Shown piece after piece: positions 54,427 to 62,059 of a stretch of 64,000 bases of DNA (position 1 is the stretch's first letter; every line of letters begins with the position of its first letter). Where the stretch lies: contig NZ_AP018680.1 in assembly GCF_002218025.2 (NCBI RefSeq), positions 992,001-1,056,000 of the forward strand, written 5' to 3'. The position numbers were made by a program, and so were the translations under genes. This stretch comes from Vibrio casei (GTDB lineage: Bacteria > Pseudomonadota > Gammaproteobacteria > Enterobacterales > Vibrionaceae). The notes beneath the pieces are model-generated. The model made no database searches, had not been told where the DNA came from, and worked only from the letters and a program-made list of their open reading frames with translations.

Positions 54427-55338
54427 TTATGTATCCAGTTGTTGGCGTTGCAAGTAGTGGAATAAAGCCCCAATTAAATTGGCATCATTGCCTGCTTTAC
54501 AAACGCTTAATTGTGGGCGAACGCTAGAGTAGGGGTTTTCAACAAATATTTGTGCTAACTTTTCTTCTATTTTGTCTAATAGGTCAAGACGACTACTGAT
54601 GGCTCCACCAATAATGATTCGATCAGGATCGATGCAATATTGTACATTATAGAGACCATAAGCCAACATTTGATACCACTTATCGATAATCGCCTGTATG
54701 CGTTCATCACCGGCTTCGGCTAGTTCAAATACTTTTTTACCGTTCAACTGTTCTTCTGGTATGCCCAGTAATTTGGCGGTGTGTTGCACTAAAGAACGTG
54801 TCGCGCCACAACCACTTAAATTTACCGGTTTACCGTCATCATCCACACCGATAAACATGTAGCCAAATTCAGCGCCATGTAAATGCTTGCCATGGTGTAC
54901 TTTACCGTTTATCACGGTCGCGCCTCCGACCCCACTTCCTATGACCAATAAGCAAAAGTCATCGTCAATATTAGAGTGCCATAATTCGGCAAGAGCGGCG
55001 CAATTGGCATCATTCTCGATTTCACAATGGAGTTGGTAATGCCGTTGAATGTGTTCTCTGAAATTCGGACCATGTAGATAACGCAACGCACTATGCCCAT
55101 AGATAATACTCGAATCACAATCGACTGAACCGGGAGCGCTGATGGCAATACCGGCCACTTGATACTGGCGAGTGAGTGGCAGTAGGTGCTGTTCAAACTG
55201 TTGCCAAAAATCATCAATATTAGTGGTTGGGCTAGGGTAACTACCCTTTGAAACTATCTCTCCGCTTTGGGTTATTATGCCGTATTTGACGGCGCTACCA
55301 CCGATATCTAACGCTAAATAATGTAGTTCACTCATCAT
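54427..55338 (-). CDS. ROK-family sugar kinase (possible beta-glucoside kinase)
   Basis: 303 aa. ATP-binding start LALDIGGSAVKYGII, catalytic region ISAPGSVDCDS, ENDANCAALAEL, VIGSGVGGATVING, HGAEFGYMFIG. The usual ROK zinc motif CxCGxxGCxE is absent (LSGCGATRSLV), as in BglK-type members, so N-acetylglucosamine kinase is less likely. In this neighbourhood it could phosphorylate imported cellobiose-like sugars at O6 for the GH1 enzymes, or free glucose. Two ATGs are adjacent; either may be used. Confidence 0.8.
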   Translation of the reverse strand: MMSELHYLALDIGGSAVKYGIITQSGEIVSKGSYPSPTTNIDDFWQQFEQHLLPLTRQYQVAGIAISAPGSVDCDSSIIYGHSALRYLHGPNFREHIQRHYQLHCEIENDANCAALAELWHSNIDDDFCLLVIGSGVGGATVINGKVHHGKHLHGAEFGYMFIGVDDDGKPVNLSGCGATRSLVQHTAKLLGIPEEQLNGKKVFELAEAGDERIQAIIDKWYQMLAYGLYNVQYCIDPDRIIIGGAISSRLDLLDKIEEKLAQIFVENPYSSVRPQLSVCKAGNDANLIGALFHYLQRQQLDT

Positions 55339-55587
55339 ACAACCTTTATTCCATGAGCAATGGATAGAAAAGGCTTACTCAACAAGACTCTCACAAAGTG
55401 AGCTTAGAAAGCAGTGGTAGAGTCGGAGCTTGTTACCGTTAAGTAAACCAAAATTTGTTATTGCTTGGTTAGAAACAAATTAACAAATCAACTGAAAAGA
55501 CAAACGAAATTTTGCTAGAAGATGATTGTATTGAGTGCTGCAATGCTTATATATCAGTGGATACTCACATTTTGTTGGTGAAACTTG

Positions 55588-56868
55588 CTATGAAATAGTT
55601 TGAGTTTCTTGGTCAATTAACCACTTTTCATGCACTTTAAAAAATGGGCGATACAGCATCCAAGAGTTAAACATCGCAAATAACACCATCAAAGCATTAT
55701 GCAAACTTCCGTTGGCTGCTAAATAAGCACCAATTGGAGCTGGCATCGACCAAGGTAACATTGAGATAAATGGGTCGAGTATTCCGAGTTGAGTGAAATG
55801 CCACGCAATCACGGCATTGATTAACGGCACAAACACAAAAGGTAAGAAGAAAAGCGGGTTCATAATGATCGGAAAGCCGAACAAAATCGGTTCGTTAATG
55901 TTGAATAAAGCTGGAATAAAGCCAATTTTACCAACGGAGTTGAGCTGTTTTGAGCGGCTTTTCATTGCCATGAAGACTAAGGGGAGGGTTGAACCAACCC
56001 CGCCAATTAATAAGTAGTAATCCCAAAAACCTTGCAGATAAATATGAGGAGCCGGCTCACCTATAGCCAGTGCAGCCTGATTTGAAATTAAGCCACTGAG
56101 CCAAAATGGATTCATAATTCCAGTGACAATTAATGCGCCATGGATCCCCATAAACCAAAGGATTTGGCAAAGCAGTAATGAAAACAATACCGCGGTTAAT
56201 GTGTCACTGGCGATGACTAAAGGCTTGAACGCTTCGGTGACTAATTGTGGGAAATATAAACCTGTATATTGTTTTAAGGTTAAATTAATAATCGCAAGAG
56301 AAAGCATAATAAATAACAGCGGTAAAATTAGCTTAAAGCCATTGCGAGTGATCAACGGGACTTCTTCGGGTAAATCTAAAAACCAGCCTTTTTTATAAAA
56401 AAACCGGATCACTTCAATGCTGTAAATACTTGAGATCAGGGCAGTAAATAGGCCGTTACCACCTAAAAAACTTTCTGGTGAAGATTGCTCAACCGCACCA
56501 GTTAATAATAAAAAAGCAACGCAACCGGTCAATCCCGAAAGCCTCTCTGGAATTCGATATTGTTTAGCTAAGCTGGCACTCGCGCCAAAGGCAATGAATA
56601 AAGCTATCAGCCCCATGGTATGCTCAAACATGGTCGAAAAGAAATGCCGATGCTCGAGCAAAAATGCGTTTATGTTGGGGTAATTGGCTGGATTAAACGG
56701 CGGGAAAATGAAGGGAACAAATAAGCTACCCACAATAATAAAGGGCATCGCAATTTGAAAACCATCACGAATGGCAATCAGATGTTTACTGCTCGCTAAC
56801 CAGTTCGCCACGGGAGAAATGTGACGTTCAACACGTTTCATCAGTATTTGATTGGTTTGATGGTTCAT
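55588..56868 (-). CDS. PTS EIIC, cellobiose/lactose family (second, orphan permease)
   Basis: 426 aa from MNHQTNQILMKRVERHISP, with GGGA upstream; the frame runs to 56883. EIIC-Lac/Cel family: RDGFQIAMPFIIVGSLFVPFIFPPFNP, WFMGIHGALIVTGIMNPFW, PALFNINEPILFGFPIIMNPLFFLPF, about ten helices with the NEP substrate-binding motif. No IIA or IIB domain is attached or adjacent on its strand. It is divergent from the IIB-IIC-GH1-IIA operon and probably uses its IIB/IIA. Confidence 0.92.
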   Translation of the reverse strand: MNHQTNQILMKRVERHISPVANWLASSKHLIAIRDGFQIAMPFIIVGSLFVPFIFPPFNPANYPNINAFLLEHRHFFSTMFEHTMGLIALFIAFGASASLAKQYRIPERLSGLTGCVAFLLLTGAVEQSSPESFLGGNGLFTALISSIYSIEVIRFFYKKGWFLDLPEEVPLITRNGFKLILPLLFIMLSLAIINLTLKQYTGLYFPQLVTEAFKPLVIASDTLTAVLFSLLLCQILWFMGIHGALIVTGIMNPFWLSGLISNQAALAIGEPAPHIYLQGFWDYYLLIGGVGSTLPLVFMAMKSRSKQLNSVGKIGFIPALFNINEPILFGFPIIMNPLFFLPFVFVPLINAVIAWHFTQLGILDPFISMLPWSMPAPIGAYLAANGSLHNALMVLFAMFNSWMLYRPFFKVHEKWLIDQETQTIS

Positions 56869-56927
56869 TTTTTCCCTACCCAAAAGTTTATCGAGATCTC
56901 ATTTTGCCAGACTTTCTTATTTAATCC

Positions 56928-56943
56928 GGTGATCAAATTCACA
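56928..56943. promoter_or_regulatory. CRP-like site in the divergent PTS promoter region
   Basis: GGTGA-TCAAAT-TCACA matches TGTGA-N6-TCACA at nine of ten positions. It lies just beside the LacI-type operators. Confidence 0.65.
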
Positions 56944-56947
56944 GTTA

Positions 56948-56976
56948 GGTTTCCAACTAATGGAAACCGGTTTCCA
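56948..56976. promoter_or_regulatory. LacI-type operator cluster between divergent PTS genes
   Basis: TGGAAACCGGTTTCCA (56961-56976) is a perfect 16-bp palindrome. It shares its left half with a second inverted repeat, GGTTTCCA-ACTAA-TGGAAACC (56948-56968). A further GTTTCC lies at 56981-56986. The CG-centred symmetry is typical of LacI-family sites; the regulator at 60840 is the natural candidate. Confidence 0.72.
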
Positions 56977-57050
56977 TATTGTTTCCTTGTGCTAATTTAT
57001 TATCAACAGAACAAGACATACAAATTAAATTACTCAATAGGAATACTGCC

Positions 57051-57356
57051 ATGAAAAAAATTATGCTTTGCTGCTCAGCTGGAATGTCAACTAGCATGCT
57101 GATGAAAAAAATGATCGAGGAAGCGGCTAAACGCAACCTAGAAGTGGATATTCAAGCTTTCGGCGCTTCAGAGTTTGACCAAAAAGCGCCTAACTTCCAG
57201 TGTGTTTTACTTGGCCCTCAAATCAAATATATGCAAGCAGATCTACAAAAGAAAGCTGATGCATACGGTATTAAGGTAGAACCAATTAACATGATGGATT
57301 ACGGCATGCAGAAGGGCGACAAAGTTCTCGATCACGCGCTGTCTTTGATTGATTAA
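57051..57356 (+). CDS. PTS EIIB, cellobiose/lactose family
   Basis: 101 aa from MKKIMLCCSAGMSTSMLMKKM, with AGGAA before the ATG. The phospho-acceptor Cys is in LCCSAGMSTS (Cys8 by family alignment; Cys7 adjacent), followed by FQCVLLGPQIKYM. It passes phosphate from IIA to the incoming sugar at the IIC. First gene of the IIB-IIC-GH1-IIA unit. Confidence 0.95.
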   Translation: MKKIMLCCSAGMSTSMLMKKMIEEAAKRNLEVDIQAFGASEFDQKAPNFQCVLLGPQIKYMQADLQKKADAYGIKVEPINMMDYGMQKGDKVLDHALSLID

Positions 57357-57384
57357 TGGTCAATCATAACAACCAAAACCAATC

Positions 57385-57418
57385 AGTGGCACATCGAATT
57401 TTATCATAGCGTGCCACT
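57385..57418 (+). other. Intercistronic hairpin between IIB and IIC genes
   Basis: AGTGGCAC-(18 nt)-GTGCCACT: an 8-bp stem with no T-tract. It may mark an mRNA processing or stabilising point rather than termination. Confidence 0.45.
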
Positions 57419-57494
57419 CGTCATGACCACTTCGCTTGCAATCTGTATTTACTTTTTTGCAGGTATTTATCTCAGACAAATCTAGGACGCATGT

Positions 57495-58817
57495 ATGAGC
57501 TCAATTAATGATTTATTGACGAACTTTATTGAACAAAAAGTGACGCCAATCGCAGGACGCATCGGCAATCAGAAATACGTTACTTCCATTCGTGATGGCT
57601 TTATTTCAGCGTTACCATTTATGATCGTTGGTTCGTTCATGCTGGTGTTTATTTTCCCTCCCTTTTCACCAGACACCACATGGGGTTTTGCGCGTGCTTG
57701 GTTAGACTTTTCGAATGAATACCGTGAACAGCTAATTTTACCTTTTAACCTTAGTATGGGGGTTATGACCTTCTTCATCTCTACTGGGGTTGCCGCGAGT
57801 TTAGCCCGCCATTACGATTTAGATCCGCTAGCGACAGGCCTGCTAGCATTGATGTCATTTTTACTGGTTGCCGCGCCAATTGAAGATGGCAAATTAGTGA
57901 TGACCTACTTTGGTGGCCCAGGTATATTTACGGCATTGATTACCGCGATTTACTCAACGGAAGTGTACGCATTCTTAAAGCGTAAAAACGTCACCATCAA
58001 ACTTCCACCTGAAGTACCAGCCGGTGTATCTCGCTCATTTGAGATTCTAATTCCAGTGCTAGTGATCATTATGACGTTGCACCCATTGAACCTATTGATT
58101 GAATCTGAAACAGGCATGATCATTCCACAGGCGATTATGTCACTGCTTGAGCCATTAGTCTCCGCCTCGGATTCTTTACCTGCCATTTTACTTGCGGTAT
58201 TTGTGTGTCAAATTCTATGGTTTGCCGGTATTCACGGCGCCTTGATTGTCACTGGTATCATGAACCCATTCTGGTTAGCGAACTTGGCCGTAAACCAAAC
58301 TGCGTTAGCGAATGGTATTGAGCCACCGGTTATTTTCCTACAAGGGTTCTGGGATCACTATCTTCTTATCGGCGGTGTAGGTTCAACCTTACCACTTGCC
58401 TTTATGTTGGCGCGTAGCCGTGCGGTTCACCTGCGCACTGTGGGTAAGCTAAGTAGTGTTCCTGCGCTGTTTAACATCAATGAGCCATTACTATTTGGCA
58501 CACCTATCATTATGAACCCAGTGATGTTTATTCCATTCGTGTTCGTGCCAATGATCAACGCAGTCGTCGCTTATTTTGGTCTTAAATGGGATTTGGTTGC
58601 ACACGTAGTATCGGTAACACCATGGACAACACCAGCACCAATCGGCGCATCATGGGCGGCAAATTGGGCCTTTAGTCCTGTCATTATGTGCTTTATCTGT
58701 ATGGCGATTTCGGTAGTGGTTTACCTACCTTTCCTAAGAGCTTATGAGAAACAATTGCTTGAGCAAGAAGAGCAAGCAGCAAAAGAAGAAGCTCAAGGTC
58801 AAACCGTAACTGCGTAA
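57495..58817 (+). CDS. PTS EIIC, cellobiose/lactose family
   Basis: 440 aa. Same family layout as the divergent IIC: RDGFISALPFMIVGSFMLVFIFPPF, WFAGIHGALIVTGIMNPFW, LQGFWDHYLLIGGVGSTLPLAF, PALFNINEPLLFGTPIIMNPVMFIPF. About ten helices. It transports a beta-glucoside (cellobiose-type), or possibly chitobiose; the adjoining GH1 favours beta-glucosides. The C-terminus is Glu/Gln-rich (LLEQEEQAAKEEAQGQ). Confidence 0.94.
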   Translation: MSSINDLLTNFIEQKVTPIAGRIGNQKYVTSIRDGFISALPFMIVGSFMLVFIFPPFSPDTTWGFARAWLDFSNEYREQLILPFNLSMGVMTFFISTGVAASLARHYDLDPLATGLLALMSFLLVAAPIEDGKLVMTYFGGPGIFTALITAIYSTEVYAFLKRKNVTIKLPPEVPAGVSRSFEILIPVLVIIMTLHPLNLLIESETGMIIPQAIMSLLEPLVSASDSLPAILLAVFVCQILWFAGIHGALIVTGIMNPFWLANLAVNQTALANGIEPPVIFLQGFWDHYLLIGGVGSTLPLAFMLARSRAVHLRTVGKLSSVPALFNINEPLLFGTPIIMNPVMFIPFVFVPMINAVVAYFGLKWDLVAHVVSVTPWTTPAPIGASWAANWAFSPVIMCFICMAISVVVYLPFLRAYEKQLLEQEEQAAKEEAQGQTVTA

Positions 58818-58824
58818 TAACCAA

Positions 58825-58851
58825 CGATGGTGGTGAGGTATTCACCACCAT
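58825..58851 (+). other. Intercistronic hairpin between IIC and GH1 genes
   Basis: GATGGTGGTGA-GGTAT-TCACCACCATC: a perfect 11-bp stem with a 5-nt loop and no T-tract, ending 23 bp before the GH1 start. Likely to affect mRNA stability or translation. Confidence 0.6.
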
Positions 58852-58874
58852 CATCAATAAAAGGTAAGCATTCA

Positions 58875-60254
58875 ATGCAATATCAATTTCCAGAAAACTT
58901 TTGGTGGGGCAGTGCATCATCAGCACCACAAACCGAAGGCGCGGCTTTTGAAGATGGTAAAGGCGAAAACATTTGGGACCTTTGGTACAAGAATGAACCC
59001 AACCGTTTTTTCAATGGCGTAAGTGCCACAGAAGCATCAACGTTTTATAAAAACTACCGTTCTGATATCGCATTGATGAAAGACATTGGCCACAACTCGT
59101 TCCGCACTTCAATTTCATGGTCGCGCTTAATTCCAACCGGTCGTGGTGAAATAAACCCAAAAGCGGTTGAGTTTTACAGCAATGTGATTGATGAAATGGT
59201 GGCGCAAGGTATTGAGCCATTCATTAATTTATTTCACTTTGATATGCCGGTGGCGATGCAAGAAATCGGTGGTTGGGAAAATCGTGAAGTGGTTGATGCG
59301 TATGCTGAATTTGCCGCGACCTGCTTTAAATTATTCGGTGATCGAGTAAAACACTGGTTTACCTTTAATGAGCCAATCGTGCCAGTGGAAGGCGGTTATC
59401 TATATGATTTCCATTATCCAAATGTAGTGGATTTTCGACGCGCAGTTACCGTTGGCTATCACACTATTCTAGCTCACTCCAAAGCGGTCATCGCATATCG
59501 TGAACAACAGCAAGATGGACAAATTGGCATTATTTTAAATCTAACGCCTTCTTATCCTCGCTCACAAAATCCAGCCGATGTGAAAGCGGCAGAATATGCA
59601 GACTTATTGTTTAACCGTAGTTTCTTAGATCCAGCGGCCAAAGGCGAAGTGCCTCAAGGCTTGATTGAAATATTAAAGCAATACGACCAAATGCCAGAGT
59701 GCCAAGCGGGCGATTGTGAAATTATTGCAGCCGGTAAAGTGGATTTGCTTGGGGTGAATTACTATCAACCTCGCCGTGTAAAAGCACGTTTAACCGCGGT
59801 TGATCAAAACTCACCATTTATTCCTGAGTGGTTATTTGAAAACTATGAAATGCCAGGCCGTAAAATGAATCCACATCGTGGTTGGGAAATTTACGAAAAA
59901 GGCATTTATGACATCATGATCAATTTGCGGGATAACTACGACAACATTCCATGCTTTATTTCTGAAAATGGTATGGGGGTTGAAGGTGAAGACAAGTTCT
60001 TAAAAGACGGCCAGATCCAAGACACTTATCGTATTGATTTTATTCAAGATCACTTAACTTGGTTGCATAAAGCGATTCAAGAAGGGGCCGATTGTCGTGG
60101 CTATCACTTGTGGACTTTTATCGATAACTGGTCTTGGTGTAACGCTTATAAAAACCGTTATGGTTTCTACAGCCTTGATTTAAAAACTCAAACGCGCACC
60201 AAAAAACTGAGCGGTGAATGGTTTACGCAAGTTTCGAAAAATAATGGCTTCTAA
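58875..60254 (+). CDS. GH1 glycosidase, probable 6-phospho-beta-glucosidase (first)
   Basis: 459 aa from MQYQFPENFWWGSASSAPQTEGA, with AAAGGTAAG before it; an upstream start overlaps the hairpin. The acid/base Glu is in WFTFNEPIVP and the nucleophile Glu in CFISENGMG, so it is catalytically complete. The phosphate-recognition area reads WSWCNAYKNRYGF: Ser and Tyr are placed as in phospho-glucosidases, but the Lys is one residue early. Position inside the PTS operon implies action on 6-phosphorylated disaccharide in the cytosol. Confidence 0.88.
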   Translation: MQYQFPENFWWGSASSAPQTEGAAFEDGKGENIWDLWYKNEPNRFFNGVSATEASTFYKNYRSDIALMKDIGHNSFRTSISWSRLIPTGRGEINPKAVEFYSNVIDEMVAQGIEPFINLFHFDMPVAMQEIGGWENREVVDAYAEFAATCFKLFGDRVKHWFTFNEPIVPVEGGYLYDFHYPNVVDFRRAVTVGYHTILAHSKAVIAYREQQQDGQIGIILNLTPSYPRSQNPADVKAAEYADLLFNRSFLDPAAKGEVPQGLIEILKQYDQMPECQAGDCEIIAAGKVDLLGVNYYQPRRVKARLTAVDQNSPFIPEWLFENYEMPGRKMNPHRGWEIYEKGIYDIMINLRDNYDNIPCFISENGMGVEGEDKFLKDGQIQDTYRIDFIQDHLTWLHKAIQEGADCRGYHLWTFIDNWSWCNAYKNRYGFYSLDLKTQTRTKKLSGEWFTQVSKNNGF

Positions 60255-60325
60255 GAAAAATTCAATCAGAACGCTTTGAAGCAATAAAGGTTATTGAATA
60301 ATAAAAAATTAAATAGGACACGAAA

Positions 60326-60643
60326 ATGGATATGGATTTAGAAGAACAAGTAATGGGTATCATCATTAATGCTGGTCAATCAAAAAGCTTAGCCTTTGAA
60401 GCACTTTATGCGGCTAAAGCGGGCGATTTTGATAAGGCAGAAGCTTTGATGAAAGAATCACAAACGTTCGCCAATCAAGCTCACCTTGTACAAACTAAGC
60501 TGATTGAAGCCGATGAAGGTGAAGGCAAAACCAAAATGACCCTTATCATGGTTCATGCACAAGATCACTTGATGACCAGCATGCTAGCCAAAGAAATGAT
60601 GGCGGAATTGATCGCGCTGCATAAGAAAGTGGCAGAGAAATAA
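60326..60643 (+). CDS. PTS EIIA, cellobiose/lactose family
   Basis: 105 aa, all-helical trimer type: EEQVMGIIINAGQSKSLAFEALYAAKAGDFDKAE, then the phospho-acceptor His in LIMVHAQDHLMTSML (about residue 76). It receives phosphate from HPr and gives it to IIB. Last gene of the PTS unit; a hairpin follows. AGGACACGAAA precedes the ATG. Confidence 0.95.
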   Translation: MDMDLEEQVMGIIINAGQSKSLAFEALYAAKAGDFDKAEALMKESQTFANQAHLVQTKLIEADEGEGKTKMTLIMVHAQDHLMTSMLAKEMMAELIALHKKVAEK

Positions 60644-60651
60644 GCCAATAC

Positions 60652-60690
60652 GCCCATTTGGTCCCCATGCCAAATGGGCTATTTATTTGA
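60652..60690 (+). terminator. Hairpin terminator after IIA
   Basis: GCCCATTTGG-TCCCCATG-CCAAATGGGC then TATTTATTTG: a perfect 10-bp stem with an interrupted U-tract. Confidence 0.7.
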
Positions 60691-60839
60691 ACAAATCAAA
60701 CCATTAAATCCCCATTCTAAATTTAAGGTTTTTGTTGCGGTATCTTGCAAAACTCAATGAGATATAGAAACTCGCATCTTGAAGTTACTTGGGTATATAA
60801 TCATTAAATTAAAAGCAGTATGAGTGAGACAATAAGTTC

Positions 60840-61802
60840 ATGGCCACTATCACAGACGTATCACGATTAGCCAATGTATCAAAAGCCACCGTTTCTCGTG
60901 TATTGAGCGGTAGCCGCGGGGTGCGTGAAGATAGTCGTCTTACTGTGTTAAAAGCTGCTGAAGAACTCAACTACAGCCCGAATATTGCCGCGCAAAATCT
61001 AGCGACACAATCCACCAATTATGTTGGCGTAGTATTAAATACCGCCGATGCCGCTAGCCTTAATAGTTACCTGCCTTTAATATCGCGGAAGCTAAAATCA
61101 ATGAAGAAATTGATGTTAGTGCAATTTGCTGAAAGCGATCATGAACAGCAGAGTGCTTTAATGGAATTACACAGTCAATGTGAAGCGGTTATCTTGATTA
61201 ATGGCACAATCAATACTTCTGCTTTTGAGCGTGTATTACATATGGATGGTGTGATGAGTGACGCTCACGCATCGGTGGGGTTTGATTATCAATTTGCCGC
61301 AGAAAGCGCTTGCCGTTATTTACTAGGAAAAGGGCATCGTAAGATTGCTTTATTGGTCGATGATTTAGAGCAGGGAAGTTGCCAGGATTTATTAAATGGT
61401 TATAAAAATGCACTACAGAATTCGTCATTGCCGTATGATCGCCGTTTGATTTTGGAAGCGAAACATCAGCTTGAACAATCTCTACTAGGGCTGATTAATA
61501 GCTTTACGCAATATACGGCAATTGTGGTGAAGCGTGATAGTTATGCCGCAGAAGCGATGCGCATCATGCGTGAATTTAATATCCAAGTTCCGAAAGAGGT
61601 ATCGGTTATTTCATTAGAAGATTCTCCTTTGGCGCAACAGCTTAATCCAACACTGACTTGTATCAGCCATTCTAGTGAGCAATTGGCTGATTATTGTATG
61701 GATAACTTACAAACGCTTTTAGAACGATCAATCCAAACTATGAAATCAAGCCCTTTAATTTCTGGCCGTTTAGTCAGCCGAGAATCGGTTTCGGATTTAT
61801 AA
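60840..61802 (+). CDS. LacI-family regulator of the PTS locus
   Basis: 320 aa. HTH MATITDVSRLANVSKATVSRVLSGSRGVREDSR, then a sensor domain that is shorter than usual (NYVGVVLNTADAASLNSYLPL ... SACRYLLGKGHRKIALLVDD ... VSVISLEDSPLAQQLNPTL). Placed between the PTS operon and the second GH1 gene, it is the likely repressor acting at TGGAAACCGGTTTCCA (56961-56976). The inducer is unknown, perhaps a phosphorylated disaccharide. Confidence 0.9.
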   Translation: MATITDVSRLANVSKATVSRVLSGSRGVREDSRLTVLKAAEELNYSPNIAAQNLATQSTNYVGVVLNTADAASLNSYLPLISRKLKSMKKLMLVQFAESDHEQQSALMELHSQCEAVILINGTINTSAFERVLHMDGVMSDAHASVGFDYQFAAESACRYLLGKGHRKIALLVDDLEQGSCQDLLNGYKNALQNSSLPYDRRLILEAKHQLEQSLLGLINSFTQYTAIVVKRDSYAAEAMRIMREFNIQVPKEVSVISLEDSPLAQQLNPTLTCISHSSEQLADYCMDNLQTLLERSIQTMKSSPLISGRLVSRESVSDL

Positions 61803-61834
61803 TTAAACTTATTTTTCTTCAATATATTTGATTG

Positions 61835-61860
61835 AACCGCCTTTCTTTGGCGGTTTTTTT
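61835..61860 (+). terminator. lacI terminator
   Basis: AACCGCC-TTTCTTT-GGCGGTTTTTTT: a 7-bp GC-rich stem and a T-tract, about 30 bp after the gene. Confidence 0.9.
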
Positions 61861-61974
61861 ATCGGTGTCACTTTCATCGCTATGAAATAAATTACGCCAG
61901 TTTCATGGCATAACCATCAATGTGATTTATCGAACGAAACCCGAATTAGTCTAGAGTTTTGAAGGATTTCTCGT

Positions 61975-62013
61975 CGTCAATTACAGTTAATTGACGGGCT
62001 TTACGTTAACGTA
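61975..62013. promoter_or_regulatory. Two palindromes upstream of the second GH1 gene
   Basis: CGTCAATTA-CAGT-TAATTGACG (61975-61996) and the perfect palindrome TACGTTAACGTA (62002-62013), 47-85 bp before the start. One or both may be operators. The first could also form an RNA hairpin. Confidence 0.5.
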
Positions 62014-62059
62014 GAGCTAATGATTATTTCACTAATAACAATGAAGTTTAAGGATAGGT

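Noticed and set aside
54427..55338. N-acetylglucosamine kinase NagK
   Set aside because: The CxCGxxGCxE zinc motif typical of NagK-type ROK kinases is absent and the neighbours are beta-glucoside genes.
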